Positions 10,101 to 18,990 of a stretch of 64,000 bases of DNA are shown here, piece by piece; the stretch's first letter is position 1, and the number at the start of each line of letters is the position of its first letter. Source of the DNA: Dallia pectoralis (lineage: Eukaryota; Chordata; Actinopteri; Esociformes; Umbridae); NCBI GenBank assembly GCA_029465975.1, contig CM055758.1:4881887-4945886 (forward strand), read 5' to 3'. Both the position numbers and the translations under genes were made by a program. A model generated the notes under the pieces. That model saw only the letters and a program-made list of their open reading frames with translations. It did not search any database and was not told where the DNA came from.

Positions 10101-13100
10101 ATCGATGCGAAACCAGAGATCCTGTGAGGGTCATAAGCCCCAAACGTACGTGCATCCGAGAGAACGGGCCACACGCGTCCTCTGGTGTCTCACCCCCCCA
10201 AGCTCCAATCACGGTTATTCCCATCCGCAGTTGTCGGCCGGGTGTTTGTGTTTGTCAGTGGCGTGGTCTCTAATAGACACACACACACATCCAGACTTGA
10301 TTTGTCATCTTATTGTGTGCTGACGCCTGTCTAAATTGATTAAAATATGTTGAGAATCTGACAGCTGTTCAAGCGCAATGCCGTACGTGGCAAATTCGTA
10401 TTGGTTTAATCTCCCTGGAATCAGTACGCAAAAGACAAGTAATTGGCCGCGATTCAAGTCCTGCCGAATACACTCCGCTGATTGGGGCTTTTCTCTTGAG
10501 TACGTGTGTTTTGGTAAACACTTTGTTCTCATGAGACGCCCGGGGCTCCTTGACGACACCAGTGATGTGCGTTGGCCGTCGCTATACCTGGTCCAAAACT
10601 CATCTTCTGTCTTCTCTTTCTCCTGTCTGTGACTTTTGTTTCTCTCTCAGGTGTCCACATGAATTTACTGGTGATCGCTGCCAAAACTACGCAATGGCCA
10701 GCTTCTACAGTACGTCTTTTTCCACTTCCTGTCTGTGCTTGGAGCATGCTCAATTAGCGCTACTTCCTTTTGCTTCGTTTTCCCTCAGGTCCTTAGACAG
10801 ACATGTGTTTTCTTTTACTTCTTTTTATGTCCAATGTATCCCCATACCTGGTCCCTGCATGTAAAGAGTGTATTGCCTCGTTCTGTTGAGTTTGACGTAG
10901 TCTAAAGCAGTCGTACGTGTCGCATCGTTTTTGTACCGCGATCCGTCAAATAGGAGCCCAGAGACAATGTAGTTTCAATACCGCGATGGGTACGGAAAAT
11001 AAAGATCCGAGGTTTGAGTTGATTTGACACACCGTTAATTTGTGTTCCCTCCGGAAGACTCTTGGAGGTGGGTTGGGGTCATAGCGAATTATGGAGGCGC
11101 CGTAAAGAACCAGACAGACACTGTTAAAGAGTCCACGTTGATGTCAATATCAGTGGGAACAGTCCTCAGTGGAATTTATCACCCTGACGCAGCATCTAAC
11201 AGTAAACGCCAGTGACTTCAATGGCCATAGACTACTTGAAATAGGATAAGCAAACGACCACTCTCTTCTTTTTTTTCTCTTAGACCTCCTATTGAGATAT
11301 TTTGGGTACTGCGTGTGTGTTGGCAAAAGAGGAGTTCCATTTTGGGTCTTCTTGGGAGGTCAGCTGGTGTGTCAAAGCCCATTAAATGAATGCTGCTGTG
11401 ACTGCTGTGTATTTTTTTTCATCCCATCGTGGTGTGGGTCTTTTAACTAGCCACGGACAAATGCTCTGTTTTTGTGAACCGCTGGAACTGCAGGGACGGC
11501 ACGCTGCCAGCAGTGCAACAGGAGTAACTGCTGCATAAGGGAGAAGGGAGAGTAGAGGGAGAGGGAGGAAGAGGGAGAGGAAGGTGGGGGAGGCACTGAG
11601 TGTAGTACAGGCCGAGATCAAAAGGACACTATCCGTGACAATCTGAAAATATTCTCCTCCTGGTGGGTGAGTGGAAGTGTCATTAATACTTCAGAGTCTC
11701 CAGCCAGGCCATCTTTTTATTTGCTGTGGGAATGCAGCTGAGGTTGGAGAGAGGGCGGACATGGAGGGCCGCGTCAGCAGATTAAACCGGCGCAGAGGGT
11801 CCGTTATTCAACACCCGCTGGCAAAATGGGTCCTCCCACGGGCACAGGTGGAGATGCAGACTAATGGAGATGTAGCGTCCAGAAGTGTGTGTTTGGATGG
11901 GTCTTGAGGGAGGAGTCTTTCGGTTTGACCTGTCGCTGAAGGACACAGTGACACTGGTGTTGTTGACATTGACAACGTTGTGTGTGCGCGCTCTCCTGGG
12001 GTGGGACAGTTGCCCGGGTCCCTACCCCTGTGAATGTCAGTTTTTTGTTATATGACATGTAATAAAAGCGGAACCTTTGTGGTAATGAACATTGAGATTG
12101 GTCCTAGAATAGTGACGCAGCATATTGTCACTCGCTAGCCGAGTTCTGACAGCGCTAGCACTAAATAAACAGGATATAGTCACTCGCTAGCCGAGTTCTG
12201 ACAGCGCTAGCACAAAATAAACAGGATATAGTCACTCGCTAGCCGAGTTCTGACAGCGCTAGCACAAAATAAACAGGATATAGTCACTCGCTAGCCGAGT
12301 TCTGACAGCGCTAACACAAAATAAACAGGATATAGTCACTCGCTAGCCGATTTCTGACAGCGCTAGCACAAAATAAACAGGATATAGTCACTCGCTAGCT
12401 GAGTTCTGACAGCGCTAGCACAAAATAAACAGGATATAGTCACTCGCTAGCCGAGTTCTGACAGCGCTAACACAAAATAAACAGGATATAGTCACTCGCT
12501 AGTCAGGCTTAGGCAGAGCTAGCATTAATTTGTGTAATGTTAAAATGTTAGGATTACTGTAGCCTGTCTAATGGATGAGGACATACACCCCAGTGCGTAG
12601 TAGTGATATTGACTGTTGTGTTAACATAAACTACTCAGCTGCATCTAAGACATTCCAGTCAGTGGAATAGACTAGCTAAACACACCACCGTTTCACCCGC
12701 GACTTCTGTCGACCCACGAAGTTCCTGCACCCAAGTGTTGCGTTTCATGCCAGCGACATTAAAATGCACTGTTCATTCGTGCTTTTTCCTTTGTTTTCCA
12801 TTCCTCTCTCGATAAAGATATTTAACAGGCATGGCTGTTGATCCTAGTAATGACCGATGAGATGTCGGTATGTAGACCATATTGACTTTGTAGGTCTCCA
12901 TATGGTGCTGGGAACAGTAACAGTGCACGGTCCTCACACACAAGCATGAGGGTTAGTCCCCCTGAACTTGCCTGACTTACCCTGTAGCGGCACGGATGAT
13001 TCCGGGTGATGTTTGCATGCGCATGCCTCCGTTGCCAACGGCTACTCACCGACGTCGCGGTTGTTCGGGACGGGTACGTGTCGTTGCATTGTCAACATTT

Positions 13101-16100
13101 GTCTATTCGGTGGGTTCGGACCTTTGATCACTTTTCGTGGTCGAATAATTTCATGGCTTTAGTGAACTGTTGGAATCTACCGAAACGGTTAACCGTGAAT
13201 GAGTTGTTTGAAATATAATAATTATTGTACACTCAAGCGTTATCTATTTCGAAAAACTTTTATTTTGTCAATTCTTTTCAACCAAATCCTGTTTTCTTTG
13301 TATGTAAACTGGATGTTAGTTGTGTTTAGACAATTTTTGGTGGGTTATTTAAATACGTCCACCACACTGGCTGTGCCGTCTGAGACTTGGTTCAGTCCCG
13401 GGACCCGGATACGACGTGAACTCTAGGTCTCGGAAATACATCTATTTAAAAACGGCAACGCTCTTAACGCTGCAATGTATTTCTTAAACCGTTGACAACC
13501 CCTTAGTCATTTCACAATTATTGTTCCTCGCTTCTACCGCCGTGGCGATGGCCAGGTTGGGACTGAAACATTTTAATTTGTATGACATCACCGGTGTCAG
13601 TTTGTTTCTATGAGTACATGTTTTATTCACGCTCTGGCCCTGCACAACATGACTATGGGAGCCTTAACCCCCACACATGTCTTTTAAGTGAAAACGCCCA
13701 GAAACTGTCTAGACTTGTTCGCATGTCATTTTGCATAACCATATATTTAAAGTTTATCGTCCTGCTGTGTTTCCTCGCGATTTGATGTTGAATTATTCGA
13801 TGTGAAAATAGCATGAGCTAGTTGTTTTTAATTCATCACGGCCCACTTTCTGTAGATCCACCGAATTAGCCATTTTGTTTAGTTCCTGAATAATGACTCA
13901 TCTGAAACGTACCTCTTCTCTTTTCTTTTTGTCCCCGTACTGCGTTTGCAGAACATCTCGGGATTGAATTTATGGGTATGGACCGTTTCTTCCTCTTTAG
14001 TTTTCAGACATAGGATTAGAAGCTTGAGCTTGCCAACCCTCCCACCTCAAACGCACGCCAATGAAGGGATCATACAGGCATAACATACTGTGTTGTTGTT
14101 GTTGTTCACAGAACAGGTGTACACACAAACACACGCTTAACATGCAGTTGAAACAAGATGCCCCGTGGAAATGCCAACGCCACTAGAGTCCTGTCGAGTC
14201 ACTGCTTGTTTTCGGCGCCTGGCAACGAGACCTTCGATTAGATTTTCCGAAAACAAGCGTGTTTTAGCGTTTAGTCAAATTAACCTGCACACACAACCAC
14301 ACACACACACACACGCAGGAGCAATCCAAGAGTAAGTCTGAAAATGACCATTGCACTGCCACATACACTAGGTCCTTAACACATGTGAGACGCAGTGTGT
14401 GTCACATGGCCGTTTCCAACCCACATCGAGGGGCCGTCGAGGCCCGTAGTGTCTCAGTACGGTTATGCTGTATGTTAAAATCCCTTCAGCTCCGCCCCCT
14501 GCATCTCTCCGCTGGTCCCTCCCCCCCGGCGGCTCTCATCTGTCCCAGCTAGCGTTTAGCATGCGCTGCCAAATACTGACAACGTCCGGCCTTGCTACCC
14601 TTTCATTTCATCTTCTTCCTTACTCCCTTCCTCCTGTGTATATGTGTCGTTCCCCCGTGGTTGTCGCGCCGTCATCCCGTGGTTGTCGCGCCGTCATCCC
14701 GTGGCTCTTCCCCATCTCTTGTAATGGCTGTATTTTCTTTGTGTCTTTAAAAAAGTTAACTGACAAGTTCTTGTTATTTTTTTATATTAAAGACTAATTG
14801 TTGGAGGCATAAATTGTTCTCAGGACACCAACAATTCGAATTTCCCATCAAAGAGAAAGAATACGCGCCGAGTACAGACAAGTTGTGAAAACCACAGTGA
14901 TCACGTAACCACACATGTGATTGAATCCTCTATTCTGGTGACATGTAACCTGTGAAACGATATACACTCAAATATTTCAATTGCCTGGTCCTGAGAACAA
15001 TGTTGCCATAATAGAAAATTTACATTTTACATTTTGTAGTATTTTAAATGTCTTGATGAATGCCATTTTTATATACGTACCTAGTAACAGAGTGATTGGT
15101 GTCCATACATTGCAGTGAATGTATTTCTTCTGTTTTGCCTGGTCATGATGACTAAGGCCGACCTTTAATTAACATTGATGATTGGACTCACAGCAAAACA
15201 CCTCCTCAATGTATTAGATTCCCGCTGACTCTGTTACCAACCAAAAGCCACTAAAACAATGTTGAAATCCGGGGCACGTTCAGCAGCCTGGCGTTGACGA
15301 ACGTTCTAGATACGAAACCCCAAGGGTGGAGCTGGCTTAACTCCTCATTCGGGAATGTTCCTTAACTCTGAACGTGCCCTGGGTTAGTTTGTTTGTTTGC
15401 TTGGTTCTGTGAATGTGTAACCCTAACACAGCCACGTTGGCGCCTTAGGCATTTCTGTAGAGTTTGTTTTGTATGCGACCAAGATAAGCCCGCGTGTTGT
15501 GGTGTTTTAAGAATGCATTGTCCTCTTTTCCAGAAGCTGAGGAGGTCTATCAGAAACGCGTGTTAACTATAACAGGAATCTGCATTGCTCTCGTAGTGGT
15601 TGGAATCATGTGTCTGGTTGCCTACTGCAAAACAAAGTAATTCACGTCACATTTTAAGCTTATCTCAAACTGTATGTCTTTAGTAGTGGATTCATGTTTG
15701 TAGGTAATTTTTGTTGCACCGAAAATAGCATACAGACCTGAATGTCGCCCTCACGGCCGACGTCGACCGTAGACAAAAATCACTCGCCTCGCCTGGTTGG
15801 CTCGATGAGTGGGCGTTCTCACCATGCAGTTTGTCTCTCCGTGCTTAGAAAGCAGAGGAAAAAACTCCACGAACGTCTGAGGCAGAGCCTACGAAATGAG
15901 AGAAAAGCAATGGGAATGTCAAACGGACACCCGATGTCCAACCCACCGCCGGAGAACATCCAGCTTGTCAACGTGAGTCACATTACACAGTATTGAAACA
16001 TTATTTTAACAGTCTTAAACAGGCTTTCTGTACGCTACAACGGAGTTACTTTAACATTGTCCGGCATGCATACATTTGTCGATTCTGAAACAGCTACAGT

Positions 16101-18806
16101 ATCGGAATAGTTCGGGAATTCATTCAATCAATCGAATGTATTTCATAAAGCCCATTTAACATCAGCTGCTTTTAAAAACACCCAGCCGGAAACCCCAAAG
16201 AGCACAGTGGCTAGAAAAGTGTTACTAATGGGGTTGAAATATAAGAGGAAACCTAGAGAGGAACCAGGCTCTGAGGGGTGGCCAGTCCGGTTCTGGCTGT
16301 GCTGGGTGAACATTTCAACAGTACAGATTGTAATAATTAGTAAATGTGTGGTGTCCAGTGTCAATAAAACATAGTCCAAGTTTGAGGCATTACCAATTAC
16401 CCGAGTTCACGTTTTGTTCGATTCCCATTTTAACCCGACAGAAATGCGCGTTGCCAGCACTGCCAGCGCAGCACGTAATCGAAAAGGAAACGGGGACGTC
16501 GTTCTCCATGAGCCAGTACACGTCGTCAGCCAAACAGTCCACTACCCTGACCCACACCTCCAGTCAAAGGTAATGCCACACCACCTTGTCACTCCTTTAC
16601 CAGTTTCTGGCCTCTCGTCCAGAGAAGCGCTCCACCCAGAGGCTGAGCAGCTGTAGGCCAGTGGATCCAACCATTCTCAGTTACTGTGCTGTTTCGGTTA
16701 CTGTGCTGTTTCGGTTACTGTGCCGTTTCGGTTACTGTGCCGTTTCGGTTACTGTGCCGTTTCGGTTACTGTGCCGTTTCGGTTACTGTGCCGTTTCGGT
16801 TACTGGGCCGTTTCGGTTACTGGGCCGTTTCGGTTACTGGGCCGTTTCGGTTACTGGGCCGTTTCGGTTACTGGGCCGTTTCGGTTACTGGGCCGTTTCG
16901 GTTACTGGGCCATTTCGGTTACTGTACTGTTTCGGTTACTGTGCCGTTTCGGTTACTGGGTCTTTTCGGTTACTGTGCCCCCTCATGTAAGTTTCACTAG
17001 TGAGTCGAGGGTATCATCAGTTTTTGTGTACCCTGTCAACCAGGGTCATCAGCTAGCTGTTCCATTGGCCCAATATAACCAGCTGGTTTAGTGAAGCACA
17101 GCTGAAGTATGAACGATTTCAAATGGCATTGGAACCGAGCTCTATAATCACCCTGATTCATTGTGTTTACAGCTGATGTCATTGTCTGTCGCAGCCATCC
17201 ATTAATTCCCCTGTTCTGTCTACTCATTTCATTCCCCTCTCTCTCTCCCTTCCTCCCCATACTTTTCTCCCTCTCTCTCCCTCCCTCCCCTCTCCCCTCC
17301 CTCCCTCCCTCAGCTGGAGTAATGGCTGCAGTAAGAGCGCCCTCTCAAACGGTCACACTATATTGATGATGTCACCGGCTGAGAGCCGACAGAATGCCAC
17401 ACCCAGTCAACGGGGTCGACTGAACGGCACAGGTGGCGCCAGAGATCTGAGTGCCTACACGAAGAGCCCCCGGGACACGCCGGACTCCTGCCGGGACTCA
17501 CCGTACAACGATAGGTAAGAGGGAAGATAGTGTAATCTGGCTACACGCTGACTAATACACAGAATGGACAGGCGGTGACTGATGACATGGTCACCTACTT
17601 CTTATGATCGCAGTTGTACAAAGTGATCCGTTCCGTATTATTTGTTTGGATAAGTGCTGGGAACGGGTTTAGATCCGAGCTTTCCCACTTTCCCCACACC
17701 TGCATCCTTCCAGCCGGCTTGGCGGACAATAATGTTGTGGTCAGAAAGCCAGTTTGATGCCGGAGGACGCAGGTGTGACTACGTCGTCAGTGTTAGCAGT
17801 CTGTCTCAGAGCAGTCGGGGTCAAAGGTCGAGCCTAAACGAATGTGTGTTTCTGAGTGTATATGAAGGCTTTAGATGGAAAGCCACATATTCCTTTTTTA
17901 AAGCTGCGATGCATTTGACAAAACAGAGCTTGGATTGTGCCATTTATGTAAAGGTCTCTTAGCAGCTTGCACCCCAAATGTACAATCAGATTCCCATTGA
18001 CAAAAGGACCGAAGACTCCAAGCCCATCTACAGAAAACACTTTCAAAGAGTACCTAAAATACCTCCTGCGTGACGGGTCACATGTAATTATTTCGGTGGT
18101 GTGTGCATTAATTGATTCTCCGGTGTTGTTTGTGCCTGTCAGGTATGTGTCAGCCGTGACCAGTCCAACGCGCCTGTCCCCCGTGGAACTGCTCACAGCC
18201 ATGACCCCGGGTTCCCCCCCGTCTGAGATGTCAGCCAGTCTGGCCACCCCCTCCGTGGTCGTTAGCCCTTCCGGCGAGGAGAAGCGCCCCCTGCTGTTCA
18301 CCGGCGACAAGCCGCGTCACGACCGCCACCACAGCCAGTCCAAGAGGAACTCTGCCCATTACAACCACGGCCAGGATACCCCCAGCCCCCCTCCGCACAG
18401 CCCGCTGAGGATCGTCGAGGACGACGGCGATTACGAGACGACGCAGGAGTTCGAGGCCCTCGCCGCGGAAGTGGTGCCGCCCGTTCCCCCACAGAGCCTC
18501 CCTGAAAAACTCACCAACGGCTGCAGCAACAACAACAACGGCCATCGGGTCAAAAGAACACAGGCGAACGGCCACGCGGAGGGACACAAAATGGAGACAA
18601 AGAAGGGCGGCTCGGAGAGCGAGACGGAGGAGGAGCGTGCAGGAGAGGACACGCCCTTCCTGAGCTTACAGAACCCCCTGGCTGCGGCCGTGGAGCCGAT
18701 CACAGACAGTAGCAGGACTAACCCAGCTTTCAGACTCTGCCCACACGACAACCTGCAAGCCAGGTTGCCCAGCGTCATGGCCAACCAAGATCCAATTGCT
18801 GTATAA
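6982..18806 (+). CDS. nrg1: neuregulin-1, 3' portion (EGF, transmembrane and cytoplasmic exons; 5' exons outside window)
   Basis: Neuregulin-1 is a membrane-anchored ErbB3/ErbB4 ligand whose EGF-like domain is released by juxtamembrane cleavage. Exons of the beta1 path, all with GT-AG borders and matching phases: 6982-7120, 10651-10709, 13952-13975, 15534-15636, 15849-15972, 16442-16569, 17314-17514, 18143-18806. They total 1442 nt, which after two leading bases gives 479 codons plus TAA. An alpha exon at 10078-10145 can replace the beta exon. The EGF cysteine spacing (7, 5, 13, 1, 8 residues) equals that of human NRG1 as I know it. The membrane segment is near ITGICIALVVVGIMCLVAYC. The tail carries PPPENIQLVN, SPLRIVEDD, ETTQEFE, EDTPFL and terminal NQDPIAV, all NRG1 hallmarks rather than NRG2/3/4. 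No Ig-domain, CRD or signal exon was found in 1-6981, so the start of the protein is not in the window. Confidence 0.96.
7473..7722. repeat. nrg1: G-rich 17-bp minisatellite in nrg1 intron
   Basis: Unit near GGGGGTGCCTGGACTGG with interspersed GGGGTCCT and GGGGTACT. The many G runs could form G-quadruplexes on the coding strand about 350 bp after the EGF exon. Confidence 0.85.
9480..9905 (+). mobile_element. endogenous retrovirus fragment: LTR 3' end, tRNA-Pro primer site, leader
   Basis: TGGGGGCTCGTCCGGGAT at 9620-9637 is an exact 18-nt complement of the tRNA-Pro 3' end, the primer-binding site used by gammaretrovirus-like elements. It follows an LTR-like end (CACA plus two bases). Upstream are an inverted CCAAT box (9485) and TATAAAA (9524-9530). 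Downstream a leader of about 260 bp ends in a consensus splice donor, CAG then GTAAGT (GT at 9899). The LTR 5' boundary is not defined, and no gag, pol or env sequence was seen before nrg1 sequence resumes. Degraded and incapable of encoding virus. Confidence 0.65.
9934..10010. repeat. imperfect GT microsatellite before nrg1 alpha exon
   Basis: GTGTGTGTGCGTGTGTGCG-type tract ending about 70 bp before the alpha exon acceptor. Confidence 0.85.
10078..10145 (+). CDS. nrg1: nrg1 alternative EGF exon, alpha type
   Basis: A strong pyrimidine tract ending TTTCCAG precedes GTGCTTAGA, and the donor is GTACGTGC. Read in the phase left by 7120, it encodes R, then C-x8-C (CLDHYSGNRC) and a 13-residue stem ending PK. 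This completes the six-cysteine EGF fold with the same spacing as the beta exon. It ends one base into a codon, so it joins directly to the exon at 15534 to read PKQAEEVYQKR, as mammalian alpha joins AEELYQKR. It precedes the beta exon, the mammalian order. The sequence is diverged from human alpha, so identity rests on position, phase and cysteines. A GT-rich microsatellite lies just upstream of its pyrimidine tract. Confidence 0.85.
10651..10709 (+). CDS. nrg1: nrg1 alternative EGF exon, beta type
   Basis: Acceptor TCTCTCAG; donor GTACGT after TTCTACA. The exon encodes RCPHEFTGDRCQNYAMASFY, nearly identical to the mammalian beta EGF C-loop. It can splice to the micro-exon at 13952 (beta1) or straight to 15534 (beta2, giving FYKAEEVYQKR). 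Reading through the donor stays open to 10864 and begins FYSTS, the same start as the human beta3/GGF tail. Confidence 0.96.
12129..12520. repeat. nrg1: 52-bp minisatellite, 8 units
   Basis: Starts of CACTCGCTAG occur exactly every 52 bp (12129, 12181, 12233 and on to 12493). Each unit carries two GCTAGC palindromes about 14 nt apart, capable of a short hairpin. The last unit is diverged. In the nrg1 intron between the beta exon and the micro-exon. Confidence 0.92.
13952..13975 (+). CDS. nrg1: nrg1 beta1 micro-exon (24 nt)
   Basis: TTTGCAG precedes AACATCTC and GTATGG follows. The 24-nt exon encodes (K)HLGIEFM(E), residue for residue the beta1 juxtamembrane insert of other vertebrates, and is flanked by phase-1 junctions so it can be skipped without a frameshift. 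Far too short for ORF finding; recognised from its sequence. Confidence 0.93.
14647..14706. repeat. 22-bp tandem repeat, about 2.5 copies
   Basis: CCGTGGTTGTCGCGCCGTCA followed by TC. CpG-rich; in an nrg1 intron. Confidence 0.75.
15534..15636 (+). CDS. nrg1: nrg1 juxtamembrane and transmembrane exon
   Basis: Acceptor CTTTTCCAG; donor GTAATT. It encodes AEEVYQKR, the region where metalloproteases shed the EGF domain in NRG1, followed by a hydrophobic segment of about 20 residues (ITGICIALVVVGIMCLVAYC) and the start of the basic stop-transfer KTK. It is shared by the alpha, beta1 and beta2 forms. Confidence 0.96.
15849..15972 (+). CDS. nrg1: nrg1 cytoplasmic exon 1
   Basis: Acceptor GTGCTTAG; donor GTGAGT. 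It encodes the basic juxtamembrane stretch KKQRKKLHERLRQSLRNER, then SNPPPENIQLVN, both conserved in NRG1. The 124-nt length restores phase 0 at the end. Confidence 0.95.
16148..16345. repeat. common teleost dispersed repeat, copy 1
   Basis: AACCTAGAGAGGAACCAGG, then GAGGGGTGGCCAGTCC and TTCTGGCTGTGCTGGGTG. I recognise this as a very common dispersed repeat in salmonid and other teleost genomes. It is in the nrg1 intron between 15972 and 16442. Confidence 0.6.
16442..16569 (+). CDS. nrg1: nrg1 cytoplasmic exon 2
   Basis: Acceptor CCCGACAG; donor GTAATG. It encodes HVIEKETGTSFSMSQYTSSA and then KQSTTLTHTSSQ, aligning with the human HIVEREAETSFSTSHYTSTA segment. It is 128 nt with phase 0 in and phase 2 out. 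A 17-bp minisatellite begins about 110 bp downstream in the next intron. Confidence 0.94.
16681..16979. repeat. nrg1: 17-bp minisatellite, about 17-18 copies
   Basis: Unit TTACTGKGCCGTTTCGG. TGCC units flank a central block of GGCC units, a block pattern like those in psd3. Confidence 0.92.
17219..17313 (+). repeat. nrg1: extended pyrimidine (CT/CCCT) tract at nrg1 acceptor
   Basis: Almost pure C/T for about 90 bp, ending in the CAG acceptor of the exon at 17314. It serves as an oversized polypyrimidine tract and is a potential H-DNA former. Confidence 0.8.
17314..17514 (+). CDS. nrg1: nrg1 cytoplasmic exon 3
   Basis: An unusually long pure-pyrimidine tract (about 17219-17313) leads to CCTCAG and the exon; donor GTAAGA. 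It encodes SWSNG, RGRLNGTGG and RDTPDSCRDSPYND, matching human WSNG, RGRLNGTGG and RETPDSYRDSPHSE. Phase 2 in and out. Confidence 0.95.
18143..18806 (+). CDS. nrg1: nrg1 terminal coding exon (a-type tail)
   Basis: Acceptor GCCTGTCAG, then RYVSAVTSPTRLSPVELL and onward to the stop TAA at 18804-18806. It keeps the PPSEMS, EEKRPLL, PLRIVED, ETTQEFE, SESETEEERAGEDTPFL and LQARLPSVMANQDPIAV blocks of the NRG1 a-tail. An Asn run (NNNN) and Pro/His-rich insertions differ from mammals. The exon is clearly more GC-rich than its surroundings. Confidence 0.96.
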
Positions 18807-18990
18807 AGTCTGAAATGAAAGATATCGCTTAGGGAAGTGCGCATATGACAGATTCCAAAAAAGAAAACAGAGTCACTATTAAACATGTATTTTCTATAAA
18901 TTAAGTATTTGCGGGGAGAACTTTTATTTTAGCGAAGTAGTGAATAAAATCTTTTATAAATAAAAAGAACTGTACAAATGTGTTCGTGTT
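18807..18990 (+). terminator. nrg1: nrg1 3' UTR with polyadenylation signals
   Basis: AATAAA hexamers occur at 18943-18948 and 18959-18964, about 140-155 bp after the stop. This would give a short 3' UTR. Longer 3' ends in the AT-rich DNA downstream cannot be excluded from sequence alone. Confidence 0.55.
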
